DNA of 64,000 nucleotides from Stenogyne calaminthoides (lineage: Eukaryota; Streptophyta; Magnoliopsida; Lamiales; Lamiaceae), in contig JBBCBC010000002.1 in assembly GCA_037126765.1 (NCBI GenBank), positions 21,669,853 through 21,733,852 of the forward strand. Direction: 5' to 3'. The position numbers and the translations under genes are program-made. The notes under the pieces are model-generated. The model was given only the letters and a program-made list of their open reading frames with translations. It made no database searches and had not been told where the DNA came from. Below are positions 24,891-36,967 of the stretch, in pieces; the first letter of the stretch is position 1, and every line of letters starts with the position of its first letter.

Positions 24891-25199
24891 TGTGTAAAAC
24901 TCGCTTTCTTATGCGATTATATTCTCGAATCTTGCTTGTTGAATATAAATTAAAAGCGAATCACAAAGAACTACTATAACCAAATTGATTTAATCGGATA
25001 ATCCTTTTTCGAGCATTTTCCTTAAATCGATAAACCTTGAATGATCGGTTCCTTTGGAAAGCGTGTATGATATATCTCTTGAGATCGGTTAAGATACCAA
25101 AACTCAATGATTTCTCTCGATCTGGTTAGTCTCTTAACCATTTAGTTGGAGAGCATTCCATCAAACATTTTGGGTGACATTTTCATTGCATAGATCTTC

Positions 25200-27775
25200 A
25201 ATATCTCAAATAGTGGCTTGGTTAGAATATACCTTTTGTATATCGGTATGAATCTTTTCCATTACGATATTCTTCTTTTCAACATGATCTCCATCCACAT
25301 GCTTGCATCTTGTATGTAGAAATGGATTTCGAAAGTGATTTTTCATCACGAGAATAACGTTCTTAGCTTTTTTAAAAGAACAATGACTTCCGCTGACCAT
25401 ATACAGCTTGTTGATGATGCGAATCGATGTACGCTTCTTTTGAAAACCACGAGATCATTTTTTACTTCCTAAAATAAAAGGTTGATTTTCATCGATCTTG
25501 CAACCTCCATAATCGAATCGAATACCCACTTTTCTAGATTATCATCGATGGGTAGAATAAAAAGGTTTATTGTTCCCTTCAGATATTAAGAATCGCTTAA
25601 TGCTTCTAGGTGATGACCATTGGATTTGCTTGAAATCCGCACATACACCCTTTTAAAGTGATATATAGTTTCGGCATCCGGGTATAATAAAGATCCAATG
25701 AGAGCCCTATATTTCGACGATTTTTTTCAAATCGGATCCAAATCCAGGTCATCATAGGAATTTTGGCTTCCTTGCTATTTTGAATTCCAAACTTAGCCAA
25801 AATATTCCTAGTGTACTTTGCTTGGCGAGATGAATATCCCTTCCGAACTTTGTTTAACTTGGAGACCTAGAAAGTAATTCATCGACCCATCTTGGACATC
25901 TCGAAAACATCGGTTCTTTGAATCTTTCACATAGGTTCTTGTTTGGAGATCCGAAGATGATGTCGCCCACGTAAATTGAACCATCGAATATCTTCTCCAT
26001 CTTCTAAAAAAATTCCTTTAGTGAACCCACTTTTCGATCAAGAATCGAGAAGTGTATCATACCGAAGCTCGCGAACTGTTTTTAAAGCCATAAAAGCTTT
26101 TTCTTAAACGATACACTTGGTTGCCTTTTTTCAAAGCACGGAGGTTGTTGACATAAACTTCCTCCGCGAAGTACCCGTTTAAAAAGCACTCTTTCGTCCA
26201 TCCGATATTTAAATTGAACCCTCGTGGGAAGCATAAGCGAGCTTGACCCGAATGGCTTTTTTTTAATCAATTCCGATTGTGAATATTTAGCAACAAGTCT
26301 TGCCTTATTTCGTGATAACATCATCTCTCTTGTTCTTGAAGATCCATTTAAATTGCCAATTCGTCTTGATGACACTGATGCATCTCTAATACTTCAAAAT
26401 GTAGAATAAATAATGCTTCCTCGATTGTTAGCGGAATAACAACAATAATGGCACTTTCACCAAAGTTTTAATTTTATCGACGGGTCTCCAATTAAAATTG
26501 GATTTGGTTATCCAGTCATAATTACGATTTTGCGTCGGTTTTTGAGAAATCGTCCGTTTCGATAAAATCTTATTACTAAAGTGGTGCGGGTTATGGTCTT
26601 GATAAGAACAAGTCTCGGTGATGTTGGAAAATTTTTCGTGAGAAACCGAATCAAACGGATGGTTCATAAAATCTTTTTTTCGTACCTTAGGATCTGATTG
26701 ATCGGTGAAATAGATCCGGAATAATTTGATCCTTTATCCTTTGATTAAAAATTTCTCTTGATCGAGAAGATGCTTCATCAAAGGCTACATGGGGTGTTTC
26801 TTCCACAACAAGGGCGTTTGTTGTACGAAGGCTTTGCTAGATGAGAATAAACTTGGCCTCAAAAGGTCTTCAACCGACTTTTCCCATTGTTGTGTATGAA
26901 AATTTGCAAAAACATGGAAGTCCACGCCCTTCGATTCACAGTGTTTTGTAGTGAGCCTTTCTGCGTAATTTAACATTGTTCGGCGAACTTCTTTGAGATT
27001 CTGTTTTCTCTGCTTCTCCAAATGTCCTCGCGGTGATATGTATACCAAACTTAGAGCAAAAAATTAATAAAGGAGTTGTAAATTGCGTACCTTTATCGAT
27101 CGATTTTTAGAACCCTTCTCATTTTGTAATCTTCTTAGTTCGGGTATCTTGGTTGTCGTCTCATTCTTCTTATGTAAGAATATAACCCGTAAACTTGGAA
27201 TAAAATTTCGTCCGTTGGAATATGGTGTATGGCGGTCCAAACAGATCCAATTGCGGTACTCTGCGGATCTTTGGATCTTCCTAAATCCCTTTGAATGAAG
27301 CTTTGACTGTTTTTCCTTGACATGCAAGACATGTCCGATCCTTTGAGAACACTTCATTTCCTTTAGAGACATCCTCATTTATCTTATTAAGAGTTTTAAA
27401 GTTCGGATGACTCGTTCTTTTTTGTGCGAAATGCTTTACTTTTGGAACTCTTAACAAGGCATGCATTTTTTGGACAATTTGTTCAATCATTTTGTAGATC
27501 TTCCCTTTTCTTTTTTAGCAATAAATTGAACTCGATTCTTGATAGTGCATTGATCGATCGAGAACTCAAATGAATATTTTCGCGAAATTGTAGAAACCGA
27601 TAATAGGTTGTGAGACCAACCCGACAAAGCGAGAATTACTTGTACATCATCATTCTCTAAGGTTCGAACCCTTTGGTATAACCAAAGTTTATCATCACCG
27701 AAAAGTTTTTCTATGTAGGAACCGAGGAGATGTTTCTTCGGTCATGTGCCTTGAGCAATCGATGTACCCGGATAT
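25200..27775 (-). pseudogene. pol remnant of decayed Sirevirus-type copy
   Basis: In minus order there is a protease block ending CSRHMT (about 27,740-27,770), then an integrase zinc-finger part with FKTLNKI and CLACQ (27,490-27,281), integrase core fragments (27,378-27,064) and integrase C-terminus with HEDFVR-like remnants (27,048-26,428). RT fragments lie at 26,375-25,606 with IYVGDIIFG near 25,955, and an RNase H tail with CKHVDGDHVEKKN at 25,400-25,206. Each block aligns in order with the better copy at 51,726-55,250. Frames change every few tens of codons, so no product is possible. Confidence 0.7.
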
Positions 27776-28799
27776 TAAATTTTTCCAATCGGATCGGGTT
27801 TTAGGTACCCCTTCGGATTGGGTCCGAGGGGTTAGGTTTGGATTTGGGGATCCATACAAGCGAGCACTTCTATGGTGATCGGTCGGATTTTTTTTGATTT
27901 GTCTCCCATACTGTCAACATAATCATACTTATCCTCATATGCTTTATTTGTATGATTACTTGTGTGAACCTTGGATGAGAAGACTTATGATTTACCTTTT
28001 CGGTTTGTCTTCTTTTTATCCAAAGGTGGTCAAAAAAAAGAGTAGCCCTAAATTTCGACTATACATTTTGCTACCATCAAAAGATTCATATCCTTTTCGC
28101 ATAGATGGTTTTGATTTCGAAGCATTTTTTGACCTTATTGGGTCTCAGATTAGACTTCCCTTTAGTAAATTGATGAGTTGAGGTTTCTTCGAAGAACTGG
28201 GTTCTTCCGTTGAGTGATGCTTTTTAAAGGCACTTTTTTAGCTCAATCGGTCTCTTACCCTATTAGATACAAGTTTAGCTTTTGGTGTATCTTTTTTCGG
28301 AAATTATTACACGAGAATCGGGGCTTTTGAGGATGTGGAGGGTTTCTCATAAGTCCCTCCTTATCAATCTTTACACGAAAATAGGCGTTCATGTCTTTAA
28401 CGGTTTGAGATGATTTTGAAAACACATCTATTTTCTTCGCAGATTGTCTCGAGAGGATTTCGGACTTTCATGCAAAAATCAATTTTGCTTGCAAGATTTT
28501 GAAAATTTTAAAATATAAATGATCTAAGTTGAAAAAATGATTATTTTGATGGCTTCCACAATAGCATAATGCAAGCAATTTATAAAGGCTTGGTCGATCT
28601 CCTTAAAGTGTGAAAAGCGGTGTAAAGAAGCGAGCGAAGGGGGTTTGGAACCTCGATATTTGAACGGCCATTTAAAATATGCAAAAAATGCTTAAAAAGA
28701 GTATAATCCTGAGGGCGATAGGAATCGTCAAGCAACCATGGCTCTTCGTCTAAACCGTTGCTCTCTTTTGTTCCTCTTTTCTTTTCTTTTTAGACGGCT

Positions 28800-29693
28800 T
28801 CTCACGATTAAACTGCGCTCACGGATCCACCGTTCCTTTCCTTCGGGTGAAAATGACTTAATGATTTAAATCGATAGTAATGAAACGAGTTTCTTCTATC
28901 GATTAATTTATCTCTTTCCCTTTCATCTTGATCCCTCCGAAAGACCAGTTCTTTACGGAGAATTATGCGATGAAAATTATGTTGATAGTCCTTGTAGAAT
29001 CTTCGATAAGTTGTAATCGACTTCTCAAGCTTCCCGGTAAGCAACGCGATATTTTATTCGACTTAATATATTTCCAATGGGTTCATTGGCCTTTGTTTTT
29101 TTGAAAAATTTTGAATCGAGGTTTTATTGGGGAAACCTCTTTCAATCGGTCAAACTCGTGAGCTTTAAGACTCAAGAACAAGCTACTAGGTTTCATTCTT
29201 GAAATGTTCGGCAATCTTTGATTACCGTGACCTTCATGTCCCACTTCTTGGTGAGAGACCTTAGGATCTTATAGTTGATATCTTTATCGGTCATCTCTAC
29301 CAAGTTCTCGAAGCTTGTTTATAGACATTGTAATTCTTCCAAGTTCGTTGATGGTTTAGTTGGGCAATGCATCTTGTTTCTCGAACTTCACCGGTTTTAT
29401 CTTTTTTCTTTCATTTCCCTGAGAAAATGATTTGAGATACTTAATCTTCTCTTTGGTGACCTTATCCATTGTCTTCATGATGATATGTCTTGCAATGGTG
29501 TCAGTAAACGTGTCCGCCAATTTGGGCTTTTTTTTACAAAGGCTTCGCGTGGGAAAGTGCGGATCTCCTTTGCAGATTTTTAAATGATGATGGGTCCTCT
29601 CTCGATGACTTCCAAAAATCGAGCCTAGATGGTTGGACATATATAAATCGCATACTCATTCGGATCATGATACATACCGGATGTGTTATCCAT
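28800..29693 (-). pseudogene. gag remnant of decayed Sirevirus-type copy
   Basis: The start codon at 29,693 opens MDNTSGMYHD, the same N-terminus as the better copy. Blocks MSNHLGSI, RHIIMKTMDKVTKEKIKYLK and, after frame changes, DKDINYKILRSLTKKWDMKV follow, matching the UBN2-type copia gag domain of the 57,708-start copy. Numerous indels disrupt the frame. The zinc knuckle is not found. Confidence 0.65.
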
Positions 29694-29794
29694 CTTTGAG
29701 TGATTTTGGAAAATGAATGAGTTTTAAACATTTTCAAGATCGATTCGGATGACCACAATGACAAAGAAATGGGTCGGAAGAACCATTTCCAAAA

Positions 29795-30945
29795 AAGTCA
29801 CATAGACTTGAAAATTTTTTTAAAATTTAAAATATAATTTAAATTTTATAAGAATAAAATGCTTAATCAAGACAGATGATAGAGAAAAATAAATTTTTTC
29901 TTTAAAGATAATCAAATAAATCCTAAAAACTCTTCCCTTTCAAAGGGGCACCAACTTAACCGACTTAATTTTGGACTTAGAAAAGTCCACCACAAGACAC
30001 CAACAGAGATGTTTTAAGAGTTCTCCTCAACCGAATTTAAATCATTTGAGATCTTCTTAAACAACTTATCCTAACTTGGGGGTTTGGGTAAGATTGTTTG
30101 GGGTTCCAACTATGAAATATTCCTGATAGCTAGATGAAAAGATTTCTTGCTAAGAACTTATGGGATGAACACAATATAAAATAAACTTGTAGTTGTGTTC
30201 TTCGTGCGGAAATCGACTATAGTTTGAGCTTCTTGATTTATGTTGTTTGTCAAGCATTTCCGTGTTTCACTCGAAGTGTGATCCCATATTTATAGACCTT
30301 GAGATCAAAGAGCCGTTGGAAGCAATTTGAATCTCGGGCTATTTTAAATAGAGTTGCAGGCTTGATGTGGCGTGCTTGAGCAGCATGGTAAAGTTTATAG
30401 CCGTTTGAGAGAGCAACATCGAAATGAGTATCATTTCTGTTCATACGTGTCTCTTCCTTATTGGATGAAAGCCTTGCTGCGGTGTTGTTCCTCAACTAAG
30501 GTTGGTATTCATCTTGTTCGGATCGCATAGCGTATGATAAGATGAAACATTTTCATCTTACGAGCCGATCGATCATCCGAATCAAATGAAAGTTTGGCGC
30601 TGTTGACTTAGCTTCAATGGTGACGACAAAGCGATGTTTTTACGGTCTTATCTTGAAGTCATCGATCTTCTAGTATAGAGGTTTGAGCTTTTGACTTGAC
30701 GAGTTATCGACAAGATCGATTCGATCGATCTTAATTTTACAGTTTAGCGTTACGCTCAGCCGGATATCTTTCTTCCCGAATCTTTTCGACCTTTACATAT
30801 TGAGTTCCCCCTCAATATGTGACCTATCTATTACATCGGTTTTTCTATACAATCATTTTTTGGTCTCCTATAATTATAACTTGTGTCGATTGGTCCTATT
30901 ACATGTGTGTTTGGAACTTTCATCAAAACTATAAATTTCCCAACA
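29795..30945 (-). repeat. 5' LTR of decayed Sirevirus-type copy
   Basis: It shares the same blocks as the left LTR and is longer and better preserved toward its right end. The TATA box is on the minus strand near 30,290 (CTATAAATATGGG). The primer-binding site expected just left of it is not recognisable; only gaaccatttcc remains where the other copy has gaaccactgctctgatacca. Confidence 0.6.
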
Positions 30946-32346
30946 GCATCCATCGTCCCTCCACCGCACTCCTTCTTAATCTGTAAAATGTTAAATGTAT
31001 GGTATGAGCAAAACCACTAGCTCAGTGAGGTCACCTTGACAAAACTAAATATAAAGTATAAACAAAATGATTAGCCACAACAATTCACCGTCAGTCACAA
31101 ATAATATGCATAAACTTTTCATCATGCTCTTAATTTAAGTTACACGGTTATCCCAAGGATCTCTTGTCAATCCCACTGGTCCTCCTCAAAGACCTCTTGT
31201 CAGTCCCGAGTTCGTATCTTATGTCGTATGATACTTATTATTCTTTCATGTAATGTAATGCGCAAATAAATAAATTATTCATACAAAATATTCAGTAAGG
31301 GCAAAGTAAACCACACCTTAAAATTCATGTCATGGATGCAGATGCATGCAACAAAATTACTTTATTCCTAGTGGCAATAAGAAGACACCATCGGCTCTTT
31401 ATTTTGAGAACAAACTGAAAATTTACGTGAATGAATATTTTTCTACGCTTTAAGAAAAATAAATGTTGGTGATATTTATAAAGATGAGAAAAGGTTTTTA
31501 GTTGAGAAAAAAGTGGGATATCAATTTTCCCACAATAATGAAGTCGTGGGTTGATTTTTTTTTTTTTTTTTTAAATTGATTCGGATGACAAAACGTACTA
31601 ATGTTGATCCATTTTTTTTTTATTGAAATAAATTATGATGAAAAGATTTGTGGTTTAAGTAAAGAGTTAGAGTTCGCCCTTTTTTTATTTTTAAAACAAT
31701 ATTGGAGGAATTAAATTTTGGGTTATGAGAGGATTTTGTTTTTTGGTGATAAAGATTGAAATTAAATTTCTTATAAATTATGTAAAGATATGAGAAGAAG
31801 TTGAGAAAATTATGAAATCTTGATAAAAAAATATCTTTTGTAAATATTGAAAGATAAATTTGAATTTTAAAAGTATTGAAAAAATATCTTGATGAATGCT
31901 TTAAAGATAATATAACTAACTTGAAATTTTTGGGGTGTTACATCCTACCCCCTTAAAATATTTTCGTCCTAGAAAATCAGTTTTAATTTATAAAATATGC
32001 ATGCATTCAGTTTTAATTTATAAAATATGCATGCATGTGTAAAATTTTGAAATAATCATGTAGAAAATGTATTTTATGGCATGATTGTAGAATAAAATCA
32101 CTTAAAACTTGAAAATTAAACTTTAGCATGTGATGCATGTATCATGTGATCATCTTTTCCATGATCAAATTGTAAAATAGCTTATAAATTTTCATGTCTT
32201 ACCTTGGAGTTGTAGCGGCAGGAGGTGGTGGATGCCATGACATATACTCAATAATGCATGATTTAAAATTCTTTTGCAAAAATATTTTTCTGGACATAAA
32301 AAGTAAGATTTTTTTTATTTTAACAAGTCTACAAGAACGTAGACCT

Positions 32347-32358
32347 GCTCTGATACCA
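32347..32358 (-). other. Primer-binding site of gypsy-like element
   Basis: TGGTATCAGAGC on the minus strand, complementary to the 3' end of plant initiator methionine tRNA, three bases from the LTR at 32,362. It fixes the element's orientation as minus. Confidence 0.85.
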
Positions 32359-32361
32359 CTC

Positions 32362-33535
32362 TGTCACATCCCGATTTTTCGTAGGCCAAATATGCATAAA
32401 TTTTATAAGAATTTGCAGCGGAAAGAGGAAAGAAATAAATTTTCACTCAAAGATTCAAAGTTTTTCTAAAAGAGATGTGACTAAAATTTAAAATATAATT
32501 TAAATTTAAATGCTAATCAACATGAAAATAATTTTTTCTCAAGATGCATCAATCGTCCCTCCACCGCACTCCTTCTTAATCTGTAAAATGTTAAATGTAT
32601 GGTATAAGCAAAATCACTAGCTCAGTGAGGTCACCTTGACAAAACTAAATATAAAGTATAAACAAAATGATTAGCCACAACAATTCACGTCAGTCACAAA
32701 TAATATGCATAATCTTTTCATCATGCTCTTTAATTTAAGTTACGTACGGTTATCCCAAGGATCTCTTGTCAATCCCACTGGTCCCCCTCAAAGACCTCTT
32801 GTCAGTCCTGAGTTCGTATCTTATGTCTTATGATACTTATTATTCTTTCATGTCATGTAATGCGCAGATAAACAAATTATTCATACAAAATAAACAAATT
32901 ATTCATACAAAATATTCAGTAAGGGCAAAGTAAACCACACCTTAAAATTAATGTCGTGGATGCAGATGGATGCAACAAAATTACTTTATTCCTAGTGGCA
33001 ATAAGAAGACATCATCGGCTCTTTATTTTGAGAACAAACTGAAAATTTACGTGAGTGAATATTTTTCTACGCTTTAAGAAAAATAAATGTTGGTGATATT
33101 TATAAAGATGAGAAAAGGTTTTTAGTTGAGAAAAAAGTGGGATATCAATTTTCCCACAACAATGAAGTCGTGGGTTGATCTTTTTAAAAAAAAAAAATTA
33201 TTCGGATGACAAAACGTACTAATGTTATGATGAAAAGATTTGTGGTTTAAGTAAAGAGTTAGAGTTCGCCCTTTTTTTTTATTTTTAAAACAATATTGGA
33301 GGAATTAAATTTTGGGTTATGAGAGGATTTTGTTTTTTGGAGATAAAGATTGAAATTAAATCTCTTATAAATTATGTAAAGATATGAGAAGAAGTTGAGA
33401 AAATTATGAAATCTTGATAAAAAATATCTTTTGTAAATATTGAAAGATAAATTTGAATTTTAAAAGTATTGAAAAAATATCTTGATGAATGCTTTAAAGA
33501 TAATATAACTAACTTGAAATTTTTGGGGTGTTACA
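32362..33535 (-). repeat. 5' LTR of gypsy-like element
   Basis: An intact LTR of 1,174 bp starting TGTCACATCCCGATTTTT and ending TTTTTGGGGTGTTACA on the plus strand, followed by the TSD TCTTC. It holds a 22-bp tandem duplication of aacaaattattcatacaaa near 32,870-32,910 that the other LTR lacks. The 420-bp interior at 31,943-32,361 contains a 30-bp tandem duplication at about 31,979-32,038. Confidence 0.85.
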
Positions 33536-33540
33536 TCTTC

Positions 33541-33726
33541 TTTACTTTCTTTTGGGATAACTGGTAATATTTGTCAAAAATTGCCACCGAAAACAATTGT
33601 CTTTCCTCAAAATGGTTTATTTTAATTTTAATTTGAACTATGTCTCATTATACCCTTTAGTGTCTTGTCTAATGCTTCAAAATAAAAACGGTGCATAATC
33701 GGAGCTTCATCCCAAATGATTAGTTT
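33541..33726 (-). pseudogene. Helitron helicase block (Walker B region)
   Basis: The minus strand from 33,732 reads KLIIWDEAPIMHRF then FEALDKTLK, the Walker B neighbourhood of Helitron PIF1-like helicases. After a short unusual join (NET.FKLKLK) it continues TIVFGGNF and QILPVIPKE up to the TSD of the gypsy-like element. The gap to 20,605 is that element's insertion. The right side is cut at 33,727 by a sequence starting TGTAACGCCCCG. Two in-frame stops are present. Confidence 0.75.
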
Positions 33727-34110
33727 TGTAACGCCCCGAATTCAGAATGTCGGACCTTGTAGCTTCGACATTCTAAACTCGGGTCGCCACTTAGTGACTA
33801 TAAAAATCTGAGCTTAAAAATTTCTTTTTAAAATATAACGACAAACATAAGTATTACATTTTGCAGCGGAAGAACCTAATCATCAATATTAATTGAGGTA
33901 AAGAATGTCGAAAGACCCATTAATTAATATTGCAAGAGATTTATTTATAAAGGTGGTTTTATAAAAAGGGTAATGTATATGATCCTTTATCAAGTAAGTT
34001 TAAAAGGTTTCTCGGCATAGTAGTTTAACCATATATGATATAATTACACATTCATTGAAAATCATTATTAGGGAAACTCCGTGTCATCCCTACTGCAGCT
34101 TCGACCCCTC
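33727..34110 (+). repeat. Probable gypsy-type LTR fragment
   Basis: It begins TGTAACGCCCCGAATTCAG directly at the end of helicase homology. TGTAACGCCCCG is a frequent start of plant gypsy LTRs. No matching second LTR or far end was found in the window. The right limit is approximate, where hAT-associated sequence seems to begin. Confidence 0.4.
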
Positions 34111-34207
34111 TCGATCTATGTTTTAAAAACCAGAATCGAAAGTTGAGCCGGACGACCCCCAAAAAAGGATGGACCGGGGTCGGATTGAGCCGGTGTGACG
34201 TCAAAAT

Positions 34208-34255
<48 letters not shown>

Positions 34256-34560
34256 GTATGCATGATTTTTTTTTAAAATTCAAAATATAGAGTATGATAA
34301 GTGAATATAAAGCATCTAAAGTCACTTCAAACTTAAATTTTTAAACATAATAGAAATGCTCATTAACATAAATAGTTCCAACTTCCAAGTTTCAACTCCC
34401 TAGCATAATAGAAATATCATCAACAATACAAAAGTCACAAGTCATAACATAAAGCAAACATAGTAGATGTCAAATACAATACAAGAGTTCGAAATTCAAA
34501 TCATCATCACAAATGTCTTATGATTGCAAAATAAATAAAAGTGAACAACAAGTCCAAATT
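34111..34560. other. Probable hAT 3' flank with TA microsatellite
   Basis: A (TA)n microsatellite occupies about 34,209-34,248. To its left, 34,120-34,200 is rich in GCCGG and CCGGGG strings that may be subterminal hAT motifs. The terminal inverted repeat could not be fixed because the other end of the hAT element lies outside the recognisable region. The remainder is AT-rich 3' flank. Confidence 0.4.
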
Positions 34561-36967
34561 CTATGTCATATGTTGCCTTCCAAGTTCCTCATCCAACAAG
34601 TCCAAGTTGTCCAAGTCATCCAAGTCCAAGTTTCCAAAGTTGTCCAAATCAACATCATCATTGTCAATGGGTGCATCATTCATGTTAACATCACCTAGAT
34701 ACAAAATATATACAACGATGAAGAGAATGAAGACTATAAATAAAGAGAATAAGATATAGAATTTTATTTGATTTGCATTATAAATTCAAGAAACAAAAAG
34801 TGAAATAACATTCAACTAGTACCTCCAACATTTGTGTTTTGTGAAGTACCAACATCATTATTCTCTTGCATAATAGGTGTTACCACAAGTTCACCTTCTA
34901 TGTCATCATCAACAATCTAAGAATCCACCTTATCGATGCATTCGTAATCAAGGGGATCAAACATGTTCATCTTATCTTTACAACTACAATGAAAATCACA
35001 AATTGTAATGAACATATACAAGATCATTCCACAAACACAAAGTCACAAAGTATATAGACTTACCGATCTTGCAAGCGCAAATTGTAATGAACATATACAA
35101 GACCATTCAACCTTTCATGCTCCAATCTATTCCTCTTCTTAGTATGAATGCGCTCAAATACACTCCAGTTACACTCACAACCAGAAGAAGAAGATGTTTG
35201 ACTCAAGATTCTCACAGCAAGATCACACAACTTTGGTGCAGACGAGCCAAATATCCTCCACCATTCATCTAAAATAAATTCACGAACATATATACGTACC
35301 GAAAAATAGATTAATTCAGTAGCATAAAAAAAATAACAGAAAAGGAGAAGGAAAAAAAAAGGAAAAAAAAAACATACCTGGAGAAGTAGTTTTTGATGAT
35401 GGTCTAGCCAATGAATTTGCAAATGAACCCATACTCTCACGAAATATTGTAATCTCATCAATCACATTCAACACATCTTTATAATAATCTTGAATTATCT
35501 GAAGCAAACCCATGAAAGCATGACTAGGTATTTGATGATCAGGGTCATATTGAAAATCTAGGATTCAACCAATATGCAGCTCCATGAAGATTCAACTTCA
35601 ATATAGTGTTAAATCTCTCCTCAATTTTATCCACAAATGGTTTATACTTAACTTCATCACCTTTGAACAGTTCTTTTGTTGCCTAATTGCCCTCTCCAAC
35701 CCCTCATAAACATAGCCTAAAGAAGGCTTCTCATCCGTGTCACAAATGAGTAGAATCATAAAGACTTTTCAAGGCAATGAAATTTGTACCAAACCGAGTA
35801 GCTGCAGGCCTAACTATTTCAGTCCATCCAGGCCTTGCTCTCAACCAACCAAGACACCATTTGTTGTTATAAAAGAAGGTAGAGATTTGAGTGCCAAGAG
35901 AGACACATGATGAGACAGTTGTCATCTTGTCAATGTCTTCCAAGATCAAATTGAGACAGTGAGCAGAACAAGGGGACCAATAAATTTTTGGATATTTTTC
36001 ATTCAACTTCTTTCCAGCACCCTTATAGTTAGCCGTATTATCACTAACCATATGGACAATATTCTCCTTTCCCACAAGTTCCACCATATTTGAAAACAAA
36101 TTGCATAAGAGTTGCGAACTTGAATTCACACGGGATGCATCGTAAGACTTGATAAAGGAGACACCATATCGACTATAAACCAAAACGTTGATCAATGGCA
36201 TTTTACTCTGATCTTTCCATCCATCACCCATTATTGTACACCCACTTTCACCCCATTTAATTCTAAGAGCATCAATGGTCAAGGTAACTTGAGTCTTAAC
36301 TTCTTTCAACAAAGGAACTCTCAAAGCATGGTAATTAGGTGGAGTATAGCCAGCACCAAATGCTGCTATTTTCTCCATAGTCGGTTTAAAAAACTTGGAA
36401 TTCACAGCATTCATAGGTATGCAAGCATCATAAAACCAATTTGCCAAAGACAAATCAGTATCATGCTTTTTTCCTTACTTTGCCATGAAGTTTTTATGCT
36501 AACCTGAGACTGATTTAGTAGTGGACTAGATTTTAAAAAGTCTCCAACAAGTATTTTTCTTTTATTAGCAGCAGGGCCACTCAAATCATTTGTCATTAAA
36601 ATTTCAACTTCTTCTCCACCTATCACACAAGTCTCCGGTTTAACTTTGTTCTTTTTAGCAGTTGCACATTCATCTAACGACTTTCTCATTTCAAGCAATA
36701 CCTCAGGAGGAACACTAACACAACTAGTAATATTTCCAGTGATTTGTGCTAAATGTTCTTTCATCCTGTGAATACCCCCACCTTTATATTTTTTCCCCAA
36801 AAAAAAGAACATAGGAGATTTTGGTTCTTACAAACATTTTTATCAGCATCAACAATAGAGATATACTTCCAAGCTGGATCAAGCTTCAGTCGAACATTAG
36901 CAGAACTTCCTGAAGCTCTCGACTGCAATGAAGGATTAGAAGCAACCGTAGATGCCGTTGGAGAAGC
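34561..36967 (-). pseudogene. hAT transposase (BED / DUF659 / dimerisation), main part
   Basis: In minus order there is a BED-finger-type N-terminus with KYKGGGIHRMKEHLA (about 36,790-36,740), a DUF659 region in 36,453-35,740 with MGDGWKD, then the catalytic-core block VSDNTANYKGAGKKL, CSAHCLNL and AATRFGTNFIALKSL. A C-terminal hAT dimerisation domain at about 35,270-35,090 has CDLAVRILSQT and CNWSVFERIHTKKRNRL. An acidic, Asp/Leu-rich tail is split by a GT-AG intron at about 34,697-34,813 and ends in a stop at 34,561. The first 53 bases of the coding sequence are at 63,434-63,486, cut off by a copia element. A TAG replaces Trp in the tail near 34,919 and frames change between exons. It is typical of plant Tip100/Ac-like hAT transposases that are now inactive. 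Confidence 0.8.

Larger units (their letters stand above)
20787..30945 (-). mobile_element. Sirevirus-type Ty1-copia element, decayed copy
   Basis: This element inserted into the gypsy-like LTR. The right boundary is exact (CCCAACA at 30,939-30,945, then GCATC). The left boundary is worn (GCATG then AAAAAA), so the TSD is GCATC with one change. The left LTR is 20,787-21,746; the right LTR runs from about 29,795 to 30,945. The purine tract after the left LTR reads AAAAGGGAAAT on the minus strand. The interior follows the same plan as the better copy at 44,135-59,638: gag, protease, integrase, RT, RNase H, antisense ORF, third ORF. Every coding part is broken by many short indels. It is about 4 kb shorter inside than the other copy. 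Confidence 0.8.
20606..31942 (-). repeat. 3' LTR of gypsy-like element, split by Sirevirus-type copy
   Basis: The segments 20,606-20,786 and 30,946-31,942 together align along their whole length with the intact LTR at 32,362-33,535. The Sirevirus-type element at 20,787-30,945 separates them. It ends CCAACA, after which the LTR resumes with gcatccatcgtccctcc. Confidence 0.85.
20606..33535 (-). mobile_element. Non-autonomous gypsy-like LTR element (outer, nested)
   Basis: Two LTRs of about 1.17 kb (20,606-31,942 with a nested element inside, and 32,362-33,535) enclose an interior of only about 420 bp without gag or pol. The TSD is TCTTC at 20,601-20,605 and 33,536-33,540. On the minus strand the LTR starts TGTAACACCCC and ends GGGATGTGACA. 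The primer-binding site TGGTATCAGAGC is at 32,347-32,358 next to the right LTR, and a purine tract AAGGGGGTAGGA lies next to the left LTR. Terminal sequence and purine tract resemble chromovirus-type gypsy elements. It must move, if at all, with proteins from another element. Net length without the nested copy is about 2.8 kb. Confidence 0.85.
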
